A stretch of DNA of 8,327 bases from Gammaproteobacteria bacterium. Its GTDB lineage: Bacteria; Pseudomonadota; Gammaproteobacteria; Chromatiales; Chromatiaceae. A program made the position numbers and the translations under genes. The notes under the pieces were generated by a model. The model did no database searches. It saw nothing but the letters and a program-made list of their open reading frames with translations, and was not told where the DNA came from. The DNA lies in NCBI GenBank assembly GCA_030621975.1, contig JAUXGQ010000047.1, positions 1 to 8,327 on the forward strand. Direction: 5' to 3'. Positions 1-5,187 of this stretch are shown here, piece by piece (within the stretch, counting starts at the first letter, position 1; the number at the start of each line of letters is the position of its first letter).

Positions 1-821
1 CGATGCACGATATGCCATCTGCGCCGAATGGGAAATCCCTCGACGTCCAGCACCACCAGACGCCCGGTTTCCAGCTCCAGTTCCAGGGAATGGAGCGACA
101 CGACGCTCAGCCCCAGGCCCACGCGCACCGCCTGTTTGATGGCCTCGTTTCGGGTCATCTGCATGCCGGTTCTGATCGTCAGATTCTGATCCGCGAAGAA
201 GCGCTCCATGGCCGCGCGGGTACCCGACCCCGGTTCCCGGATCACAAAGGTCTCTTCGGCGAGGCGCGCCAGCGGCAGGTTCGTCTCCCCCGCCAGCGGA
301 TGTTCCGGCGGGGCGATCACCACCAGGGGGTTCTCCATGAAGGGCTTGAATTCCAGGTCCAGCTGTTCCGGGGGCTTGCCCATCAGCACCAGGTCCTTCT
401 GGTTGGATTCCAGAAATCGGATGAGATTCTTGCGATTGGTTGCCTCGATGGTCAGACTGATACCCGGGTAGCGACGGCTGAACGCGGCCAGGAGGCGGGG
501 CGCGAAGTAATTGACCGTACTGGCTACGGCGATGTCGAGGCGGCCTTTCTTCACCCCTTTCATGGCCTCCAGGACCTCTTCTGCCTCTTCCAATTCCTGG
601 AAGATCGCGCGGGTATACCGGTAGAACTCCCGTCCGGCCTCGGTGAGATGGATCTTCCTGCCCAGCTTTTCGAACAGGGACAGCCCGACTTGATCCTCGA
701 GCTGGCGCACCTGCATGGAAACCGCGGGTTGGGTGAGAAAGAGTTCTTCCGAGGCGCGGGTAAAGCTCAGCAGGCGTGCAGCGGACTCGAAAACCTTGAG
801 TTGTCGCAGGGTGACGTTCAC
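1..821 (-). CDS. cbbR: CbbR-type LysR-family transcriptional regulator (C-terminus off the left edge)
   Basis: LysR-type regulator. In autotrophs CbbR activates Calvin-cycle genes in response to metabolites bound by the C-terminal domain. Residues 1-60 form the winged helix-turn-helix, beginning VNVTLRQLKVFESAARLLSF and including TQPAVSMQVRQLE and FEKLGRKIHLTEAG. From about residue 90 comes the periplasmic-binding-like effector domain, with VASTVNYFAPRLLAAF, LVLMGKPPE and REPGSGTRAAME; the last two resemble CbbR/RbcR. About 273 codons are present, so roughly 30-45 residues are missing at the window edge. The start is GTG at 821-819: an in-frame TAG lies five codons upstream, so no longer start exists. 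The Shine-Dalgarno sequence is poor. The gene is divergent from the phosphatase at 1016. LysR family is certain; CbbR rather than another LysR regulator is likely, judged from these motifs by memory. Confidence 0.88.
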   Translation of the reverse strand, partial: MNVTLRQLKVFESAARLLSFTRASEELFLTQPAVSMQVRQLEDQVGLSLFEKLGRKIHLTEAGREFYRYTRAIFQELEEAEEVLEAMKGVKKGRLDIAVASTVNYFAPRLLAAFSRRYPGISLTIEATNRKNLIRFLESNQKDLVLMGKPPEQLDLEFKPFMENPLVVIAPPEHPLAGETNLPLARLAEETFVIREPGSGTRAAMERFFADQNLTIRTGMQMTRNEAIKQAVRVGLGLSVVSLHSLELELETGRLVVLDVEGFPIRRRWHIVH

Positions 822-839
822 TGGAGCAAGCTGCTAATC

Positions 840-855
840 ATAAACTGTACGTTAT
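840..855. promoter_or_regulatory. Candidate LysR-type operator (partial dyad ATAA...TTAT)
   Basis: The 16-bp ATAAACTGTACGTTAT has outer arms ATAA and TTAT in dyad symmetry. It sits between the cbbR -10 and the cbbR start. LysR regulators commonly bind such AT-rich interrupted dyads in the divergent region and repress themselves. The placement fits autoregulation, but the dyad is short and unproven. Confidence 0.3.
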
Positions 856-882
856 TGTAATAGCTGAAAACCTTTCATACAA
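854..882 (-). promoter_or_regulatory. Putative promoter of cbbR
   Basis: On the minus strand a -35-like TTGTAT (882-877) is separated by exactly 17 bp from a good -10 TACAAT (859-854, five of six to consensus). It lies about 33 bp upstream of the GTG start, which fits the gene. Seen by eye only. Confidence 0.45.
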
Positions 883-883
883 C
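855..883 (+). promoter_or_regulatory. Putative divergent promoter for the phosphatase gene
   Basis: A plus-strand TTGTAA (855-860) and TACAAC (878-883) are separated by 17 bp, four of six matches each. They occupy almost the same bases as the cbbR promoter on the other strand, because the boxes are near mirror images. Weak but well placed, with a leader of about 130 nt before the ATG at 1016. Confidence 0.25.
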
Positions 884-1015
884 TTATACCAGGCGCGATT
901 CAGCAGGCAGACTCGGCCGCTACACGCCGATTTACAGCCGCTCGACGGATTGTGTAACAATGAGCGCAACGGCTTAGCAGGCAGGAATAATTTTCGCATT
1001 GAGTATGGCGCGGCT

Positions 1016-1819
1016 ATGGATACCCAACTGGAACAACTCTGCTCGATTCTGAGAAAAGCGGGCAAAGAGGAAGTGATGAGCCGTTTTCTCAAGGTGACTC
1101 CCCGTCTCAAAGCGGACGGCAGCCTGGTCACCCAGGCAGATCTGGCGGTTCAGCAGCGTATAGCCGGGGAACTCGAGTCACACTGGCCGGGGTGGCCGCT
1201 CTTGGGTGAGGAGATGGCTGAAGCCGAACAGGAAGATCTGATTCGGCAGGCGGATAAAGCACTTTGGTGTCTCGATCCCCTGGACGGCACCAACAACTAC
1301 GCGAGCGGTTTTCCCTTTTTCTCGCTCTCGCTGGCATTGATCGAGGACGGGCGCCCCGTCCTGGGAACCGTCTACGACCCCATGCGTGACGAGTGCTTTG
1401 CTGCCCGGCGTGGCGCCGGCGCCTGGCTGAATGGCGCACCGCTTCGCTGGGACGGCGAGGGCAACCGGTTGCGGGACTGCCTGGCGGTGGTCGATTTCAA
1501 ACGCCTTCCGGCACCCATGGTGACGCGCCTGGCGGCGGGCGCTCCCTATCGCTCGCAACGCAACATGGGCTCGGTAGCCCTGGAGTGGTGTTGGCTGGGC
1601 GCGGGGCGTTTTCAGCTCTACCTGCACGGCGGACAGAAGCTGTGGGACTATGCGGCAGGCCGGCTGATCCTGCAGGAAGCAGGCGGCTTCAGTCGTCTTC
1701 TGATAGCCGGGCGGGAGGGGCCGCAGGACGATCTCAGCCTGACGCCCCGCCTGGCTACCGCTGCGGCAAATCGGGAACTGTTTTTGGCATGGGACCAATG
1801 GCTGCAAAGAATACTCTGA
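1016..1819 (+). CDS. Inositol monophosphatase-superfamily phosphatase (267 aa)
   Basis: Mg-dependent, lithium-sensitive-type phosphomonoesterase fold (IMPase / CysQ / archaeal-type FBPase superfamily), probably cytosolic. All signature elements are present: KADGSLVTQAD at 32-42; the metal-binding acidic pair in GEE at 64-66; motif A DPLDGT at 87-92 (metal-coordinating Asp87 and Asp90); and motif B WDYAAG at 210-215. The length is normal. The start ATG at 1016 places the family N-terminus correctly; the frame is open further upstream to a TTG at 950, but that extension looks non-coding. There is no strong Shine-Dalgarno sequence. The gene is divergent from cbbR and is followed 44 bp later by two same-strand unknown genes. 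The substrate cannot be read from the sequence: inositol phosphate, 3'-phosphoadenosine phosphate and sugar bisphosphate are all possible. The cbbR neighbour mildly favours a sugar-phosphate role. Confidence 0.92.
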   Translation: MDTQLEQLCSILRKAGKEEVMSRFLKVTPRLKADGSLVTQADLAVQQRIAGELESHWPGWPLLGEEMAEAEQEDLIRQADKALWCLDPLDGTNNYASGFPFFSLSLALIEDGRPVLGTVYDPMRDECFAARRGAGAWLNGAPLRWDGEGNRLRDCLAVVDFKRLPAPMVTRLAAGAPYRSQRNMGSVALEWCWLGAGRFQLYLHGGQKLWDYAAGRLILQEAGGFSRLLIAGREGPQDDLSLTPRLATAAANRELFLAWDQWLQRIL

Positions 1820-1863
1820 CATCGCCGCTACCTTTAAACAAACTTTGCTACCCCGACACCACA

Positions 1864-2172
1864 ATGAGAAACAAATCAATTTACGTTGGCATCGACGAAG
1901 ACGTCTTTGGCGGAATGACGCCAACCGGCACGATCATCCGCGACGCCTGGGTGTTCGGGATCATCCCGGACAGCGAAAAATGCGCCGGCTGGACGGTGCA
2001 GGGCATCCAGAGCCTTTACGACGAAGTGTTCGCGGCCTGGGAGCCCTACGGCCATCTGATGTCCAACCTGCCCCCGGATCTGCGCGAACGTCACCAGCGC
2101 ATCTACGAAGCGGCGGTGCAAAAAGCCAAAGCCCTGGGCTGGGACCCGGAACTGAACGACGAGGATACTTGA
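1864..2172 (+). CDS. Conserved-looking hypothetical protein (102 aa)
   Basis: I do not recognise a named family. The product is small, soluble and acidic, starting MRNKSIYVGIDEDVFGG, with a Gly/Thr-rich turn GGMTPTGTIIRDAWVFG at about 16-32 and a helical C-terminal half (SNLPPDLRERHQRIYEAAVQKAKALGWDP). There is no signal peptide or membrane segment. Codon use matches its neighbours and the frame is open throughout, so it is likely a real gene. It lies 44 bp after the phosphatase and 13 bp before the next gene, so the three probably form one transcript. The ATG at 1864 lacks a clear ribosome binding site. The tight pairing with the following gene suggests related roles, but no function can be assigned. 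Confidence 0.78.
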   Translation: MRNKSIYVGIDEDVFGGMTPTGTIIRDAWVFGIIPDSEKCAGWTVQGIQSLYDEVFAAWEPYGHLMSNLPPDLRERHQRIYEAAVQKAKALGWDPELNDEDT

Positions 2173-2185
2173 GAGGCGCCCACCT

Positions 2186-2650
2186 GTGGACGGACGATTC
2201 ACCACCGAGACCTTCTTCCGACCCCAGGAGGTGGCGCGCCAGGAAAGCGCCATCCCCGCAGTGCTCTACAACGCCTGCCAAAGACTCCTCAGGCGAATCG
2301 GCGCCGATTGTCTCTTCGTGCCAATCCGCAGCATGCAGTATCAGGCCATCATCGACCGTGAAGAGATCATCTTCGTGGACAGCCAGGGCGGCTACGCCTA
2401 TCAGGATGGCCAGGGCGGGCGTCTGATCAGGATCGCCTGGGAACCCCGACCACCGGACAAGCGCGAGTCCCTGATCGAGTCCATACCCTGCGACATCCTG
2501 TTCTACTTTCCCGACCTGAAGGAGACCCAGCGGCGGCTGGTGGGCGAGTTTACCCGCACCCTCGAGCAGATCGAGCAACGCGAGCGCGAGCAGCAAATCG
2601 CCGACCAGGGTGCCCGGATTCTACCCTTTCGGGGGGGCGAACCCGGTTAA
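2186..2650 (+). CDS. Hypothetical protein (154 aa) with C-terminal coiled-coil-like helix
   Basis: Unrecognised family. The start is GTG at 2186, preceded about 10 bp upstream by GAGAGG, which overlaps the stop of the previous gene; translational coupling is plausible. The N-terminal part (about 20-85) alternates hydrophobic strands and turns (LYNACQRLLRRIGADCLFVP, IIDREEIIFVDSQGGYAY), suggesting a compact alpha/beta domain. Residues 112-145 (LKETQRRLVGEFTRTLEQIE, then QREREQQIADQ) are strongly helical and charged, a likely amphipathic helix or short coiled coil. There is no signal peptide or transmembrane segment. It is probably co-transcribed with the gene ending at 2172. A short repeat structure lies across and just after its stop codon. 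Function unknown. Confidence 0.8.
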   Translation: MDGRFTTETFFRPQEVARQESAIPAVLYNACQRLLRRIGADCLFVPIRSMQYQAIIDREEIIFVDSQGGYAYQDGQGGRLIRIAWEPRPPDKRESLIESIPCDILFYFPDLKETQRRLVGEFTRTLEQIEQREREQQIADQGARILPFRGGEPG

Positions 2651-2675
2651 CCCGCAACCTGGTTACCCGGTTAAC
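2641..2675. repeat. Two 11-bp direct repeats able to form a small stem
   Basis: ACCCGGTTAAC occurs at 2641-2651 and again at 2665-2675. GTTAAC is itself palindromic, so the copies can also pair (GTTAACC with GGTTAAC, 7 bp) around an inner AACC-T-GGTT. It overlaps the stop codon at 2648-2650. No T-run follows, so this is not a clear intrinsic terminator; a transcript 3'-end structure or a protein site are both possible. Confidence 0.35.
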
Positions 2676-2733
2676 ATAATGGATGAGATTTATTACCAAG
2701 GGGTATTTATCCCAATCACTCGCTATGCATGGA

Positions 2734-2761
2734 TTGGTATGATGTTCTGCTTTGCGATAAT
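2734..2761 (+). promoter_or_regulatory. Putative promoter for the 2779 gene
   Basis: TTGGTA (2734-2739) and GATAAT (2756-2761) are separated by 16 bp, four and five of six matches to the sigma-70 consensus. They lie in an AT-rich gap directly before the GTG at 2779. Transcription would begin about 10 nt before the start codon, giving a very short leader, consistent with the missing Shine-Dalgarno sequence. Confidence 0.35.
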
Positions 2762-2778
2762 GAGCATATAGTATTCTG

Positions 2779-3585
2779 GTGTTTGGTCTGTTTGAAAATA
2801 GAGCCCTGCTGGAAGAGTCTTCGTCACAATGGCTGTTCGATGCCTTTGCCTGGTCACTGGACAATTTCGACACGGATCTTTTCTACTACAACACCGTGCT
2901 GGTGTTACCGACCAATCAGTTCTTTCCGGGCCGGGTCGATAGTGTGCATGGCATGGCCAACTTGATTTTTAGTCAAGTCAAGCGTTATGCCGGCATCAGT
3001 CACTGGCCTACCCGAATCGCCGATCAAAGCAGTTGTTCCCTGCTCGATACCCCACAGGTCAATATAAAAGGGGCATTGCGTAATCCGGATGGCGTTGCCG
3101 ATGAATCAGTCGCCGATGAACGCCGCCTGCTGATCCCCTATAACCCGCAACAGATCAACAACCCGGAAGGCATGATCGCCACGTTTGCCCACACCCTGGC
3201 CCACTACATGGGGCAGATGGCCAAGACGCCGCCGCCCGGGGGTGTGGAATACTGGCCGCACGTGACTGAATTGCTCGCAGTCTATCTGGGTTTTGGTCTC
3301 ATGTTTGCCAACAGCGCCTTCACCTTCCGGGGTGGCTGCGGCAGCTGTTATAACCCCAATGCCAACCGCGACGCCTATCTCTCCGAGCAGGAGGCAACCT
3401 ATGCCCTGGCGATCTTTGCGGTGCTGAAGGGCATAGCAAATTCATCTGTGACCGTCCATCTGAAAAGTCATCTGCGCGGCTTCTACAAGAAGGCCGTGAA
3501 AGAGATCAGTCAACGGACAGACGACCTGACGCGATTGCGGAAGGTTGACGGAGTACCGTTTCCTTCCGGAAAGCAGTTGGTATAG
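2779..3585 (+). CDS. Uncharacterised 268-aa protein with metalloprotease-like HxxxH site lacking the catalytic Glu
   Basis: Unnamed family; no signal peptide or membrane helix. The centre contains IATFAHTLAHYMG (133-145), in which His138 and His142 match the zinc ligands of an HExxH motif, but the glutamate position is Thr139. It is followed 22 residues after His142 by TELLAVYLGFGLMFANSAF (Glu164), placed like the third ligand of gluzincin-type enzymes. Cys187 and Cys190 form a CxxC in GGCGSCYNPNANRD. The start GTG at 2779 gives MFGLFENRALLEE; in-frame TGA lies at 2761-2763, so only CTG or ATT codons could start earlier. No Shine-Dalgarno sequence is evident. The 128-bp gap and promoter candidate before it suggest a separate transcript. 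A metal-binding or inactive-protease role is inference from the motif alone; no activity is proposed. Confidence 0.8.
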   Translation: MFGLFENRALLEESSSQWLFDAFAWSLDNFDTDLFYYNTVLVLPTNQFFPGRVDSVHGMANLIFSQVKRYAGISHWPTRIADQSSCSLLDTPQVNIKGALRNPDGVADESVADERRLLIPYNPQQINNPEGMIATFAHTLAHYMGQMAKTPPPGGVEYWPHVTELLAVYLGFGLMFANSAFTFRGGCGSCYNPNANRDAYLSEQEATYALAIFAVLKGIANSSVTVHLKSHLRGFYKKAVKEISQRTDDLTRLRKVDGVPFPSGKQLV

Positions 3586-3763
3586 CTGAACCCTTTTGAC
3601 AATTCGCCAGGGACGGGCGCGTCATTGGCTCTGACCGCCACAGTCTCCTCGATGCCACGCCCCCATCGTGCGATGCACGACCCACGCGGAAGAATCTCTC
3701 CCGAGAATTGGCGAAAACCCGAATTTTTTTCAAATTACTTTGTTGTATTATCGCTAATCTATA

Positions 3764-3792
3764 TTGACAAAAGCGATTTTCAGGTATATGTT
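3764..3792 (+). promoter_or_regulatory. Putative promoter for the 3962 gene
   Basis: A perfect -35 TTGACA at 3764-3769 is followed after 17 bp by TATGTT (3787-3792); TATATG at 3785 is an alternative at 15 bp. It lies in the AT-rich part of the gap. The implied leader is about 160 nt long and contains two dyads and the 3909-3929 inverted repeat. Confidence 0.45.
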
Positions 3793-3908
3793 TGCGACAG
3801 TTGTCGAAAACCCAACAAATTGTTGTTTTTTTACAAACGACTGGTTGTCTCCAGGGAATCGAAGTATCCAAAAGCCTTTCAGGCCCAAGAGAATAACTCA
3901 AGCATTGC

Positions 3909-3929
3909 GTTTAAGGCCGGTCCTTAAAC
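3909..3929. promoter_or_regulatory. Perfect 8-bp inverted repeat in the 3962 leader
   Basis: Arms GTTTAAGG (3909-3916) and CCTTAAAC (3922-3929) flank the loop CCGGT. It ends 21 bp before the AGGAG of the next gene, so it could be an operator or an RNA hairpin affecting translation. No U-tract follows, so it is not an intrinsic terminator. Confidence 0.45.
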
Positions 3930-3961
3930 AGCATCGGACGATATCGCACGAGGAGCGAACG

Positions 3962-4282
3962 ATGGCTCAAACGATGACTACATGCACCCTGGAGATGGAA
4001 AACCGCACCTTCGCCGGAAGCCACGGCATCAGTCAAGGAAACCGGCACATGCGATTTGTGCCGGGATTTCTGGATCAGGAGACCGGCTCCGTATATGCAT
4101 CCTGCAGGGACGATGGAACCCCCTGCATCGTCCACATACTCGACGGTTTGCCGGAACACCTGGTGGTGAAGCGCAACGCTTGCGGAAAGGTATCGTCAGT
4201 CAAGGGTTCGATCGTCGCCGGTTTTCTTCGGGACGGACACTTCTACACGCGCGAACAGGCTGCCGACGTGGTTTCCTTATAA
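3962..4282 (+). CDS. Small conserved-looking hypothetical protein (106 aa)
   Basis: No named family recognised. The start ATG at 3962 is well supported by AGGAG at 3951-3955, six bases upstream; the open frame continues further 5' but that part looks non-coding. The product is soluble. Its core is RFVPGFLDQETGSVY (31-45), HILDGLPEHLVVKR (58-71), VSSVKGSIVAGFLRDGHFYT (77-96) and REQAADVV, an alternation of short strands and turns ending in a helix, as in compact all-beta or alpha/beta domains. It has four cysteines (8, 48, 55, 74) without a clear metal motif. It stands alone, with long gaps on both sides and its own leader. Function unknown; it looks like a genuine protein by ribosome site and composition. 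Confidence 0.75.
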   Translation: MAQTMTTCTLEMENRTFAGSHGISQGNRHMRFVPGFLDQETGSVYASCRDDGTPCIVHILDGLPEHLVVKRNACGKVSSVKGSIVAGFLRDGHFYTREQAADVVSL

Positions 4283-4649
4283 TCCTTCCGCGGAATTAAT
4301 CTCGCGCCGGGTTACCCAGCGATCTCTGACTCCAGGCGTCACGCATTTAAAACAGTTGGATCAATGCTCTGATTTCTCCTGATACCGGCGGTCTACCGGG
4401 CCGGCCCTGCCAGGCTTGCCCAATTGGGTCCAATGATTGCGAAAACGTTTACGCTGCCAGGCAATCACTGTCCCTGTCTGAACAAAGACCAGAGCATGCC
4501 GCTCTCACTCACGAATAGTCCGAAAAACCGCAAAATATATCCTATTGCTTTACCCGGATATTCGTCTATAGATTAAAGAACGAAGGAAAGCGCCCCTGCT
4601 GCTTCGAAGCATCGGCAAAACAACCATCTCAATGCGGGAGGAGCATGCC
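4283..4649 (+). other. Long intergenic region with phased palindromes, no gene seen
   Basis: No credible coding frame. A palindrome TTCCGCGGAA lies just after the upstream stop (about 4286-4295). Three palindromes cluster at 4398-4454 (separate entry). AT-rich sequence near 4530-4580 includes TTGCTT (4545-4550) and TATAGA (4567-4572) 16 bp apart, a weak promoter candidate for the gene at 4650. Confidence 0.45.
4398..4467. promoter_or_regulatory. Cluster of three palindromes, one resembling a LacI/PurR-family operator
   Basis: GGGCCGGCCC (4398-4407), CCCAATTGGG (4419-4428) and GCGAAAACGTTTACGC (4439-4454, with perfect core AAACGTTT) have centres 21 and 23 bp apart, about two helical turns each. 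The third is nested inside a wider pair TGATTGC (4434-4440) and GCAATCA (4461-4467). The AAACGTTT core with GCG/CGC flanks resembles LacI-family operators such as those of PurR and Cra. Regulatory function is inference. Confidence 0.4.
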
Positions 4650-4886
4650 ATGAATTCATTCAATGCCAATGTGGTTATTCATGTTGACGAAGAACTCAGT
4701 GACGAAAATATCCATTCTTTGGAAAATGAGCTCGCCGGAATGTCCGGTATTGTCAGTTCCTGCGTCCACAAACGGGCCCGTCATCTCTGGGTCGTCGATT
4801 ACGATCCCCGGAAAGTCCGCTCTGCCGAGGTTCTGCATCGAATAAAGAACACCGGATTGCACGCGGAGTTGATTGGCGGCATTTAA
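4650..4886 (+). CDS. Small HMA-fold-like protein lacking the CxxC metal site (78 aa)
   Basis: The predicted order of elements is beta-alpha-beta-beta-alpha-beta: NANVVIHVDE, DENIHSLENELAGM, GIVSSCVHKR, HLWVVDYDP, SAEVLHRIKNTG and AELIGG. This is the ferredoxin-like layout of heavy-metal-associated (HMA) domains and copper chaperones. The MxCxxC loop expected after the first strand is absent: the sequence there is HVDEELSD, and the only cysteine is Cys38 in strand 2. It is thus unlikely to bind copper in the usual way and may serve in protein or ligand interaction. The start ATG at 4650 follows GGGAGGAG (4636-4643) at six bases; an in-frame ATG at 4632 lies upstream of that site and is less likely. 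It is convergent with tRNA-Arg, 18 bp away. Fold assignment is from the pattern; function unknown. Confidence 0.8.
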   Translation: MNSFNANVVIHVDEELSDENIHSLENELAGMSGIVSSCVHKRARHLWVVDYDPRKVRSAEVLHRIKNTGLHAELIGGI

Positions 4887-4904
4887 CTGCAATATAAGAT
4901 GAAT

Positions 4905-4981
4905 TGGCGCGCCCGGAGAGACTCGAACTCCCGACCAACTGGTTCGAAGCCAGTTACTCTATCCAACTGAGCTACGGGCGC
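4905..4981 (-). tRNA. tRNA-Arg (anticodon UCG), CCA encoded
   Basis: On the minus strand the acceptor arms GCGCCCG (4981-4975) and CGGGCGC (4915-4909) pair perfectly, followed by discriminator G and genomic CCA (4907-4905). The D arm has TAGCTCAGTTGGATAGAGTA, and the anticodon stem ACTGG/CCAGT closes the loop CTTCGAA with anticodon TCG (4947-4945), reading CGA. The T arm GGGAG-TTCGAGT-CTCTC is intact. 77 nt. It lies between the HMA-like gene (convergent) and gltA (upstream on the same strand). Confidence 0.96.
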
Positions 4982-5123
4982 AAAGAAATGACTAGCGGGG
5001 CCTGCTTGCTGAGGGTATGGCTGTATTGTGCGCCAGCCGTCGGAAAAAGGCGAATGCAGCCTGGGTTTGTATCGGGTCCGTAAATACGACATCCCTGCCG
5101 CAGTTTTCTCAACACCCTTCTAC

Positions 5124-5151
5124 CGCGGCACCCCGACGCCGGGTTGCGGCG
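5124..5151 (-). terminator. Second GC-rich hairpin downstream of gltA
   Basis: CGCGGCACCCCG (5124-5135) and CGGGTTGCGGCG (5140-5151) pair in 10 of 12 positions around a 4-nt loop. With the hairpin at 5163-5187 it makes a tandem structure between gltA and tRNA-Arg. There is no U-tract on the minus strand, so it may act as a 3'-end stabiliser instead. Confidence 0.25.
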
Positions 5152-5162
5152 AACATGGAAAC

Positions 5163-5187
5163 CCCGGACCCTGGTGAGAAGTCCGGG
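5163..5187 (-). terminator. Hairpin immediately after the gltA stop
   Basis: CCCGGAC (5163-5169) and GTCCGGG (5181-5187) form a perfect 7-bp GC-rich stem with an 11-nt loop, abutting the TAG at 5190-5188. On the transcript it is followed by GUUUCC, a weak U-tract. It is a plausible terminator or mRNA 3' stabiliser. Confidence 0.4.

Larger units (their letters stand above)
3586..3961 (+). other. Intergenic region, AT-rich centre, no credible gene
   Basis: This 376-bp gap has a GC-rich first part and an AT-rich part at about 3720-3840. Open frames here have no family-like composition or ribosome binding site. It contains the promoter candidate at 3764-3792, a perfect dyad CGACA-GT-TGTCG around 3796-3807, a palindrome CAACAAATTGTTG followed by seven Ts around 3813-3832, and the inverted repeat at 3909-3929. 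It reads as a regulatory leader for the 3962 gene. Confidence 0.5.

Noticed and set aside
3..860. 285-codon plus-strand open frame
   Set aside because: It is antisense to the LysR regulator; the His/Gln-rich composition is typical of a reverse-strand shadow.
1178..1924. 248-codon minus-strand open frame over the phosphatase
   Set aside because: Antisense to the IMPase-family gene, Arg/Pro/Gln-rich, with no recognisable motif.
3625..3927. 100-codon plus-strand open frame in the gap before the 3962 gene
   Set aside because: It crosses the promoter and dyad region, has no ribosome binding site and low-complexity AT-rich composition.
4905..4981. tRNA-Arg as an integration site for a genomic island
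   Set aside because: No integrase is present and no second copy of the tRNA 3' end was seen in the window.
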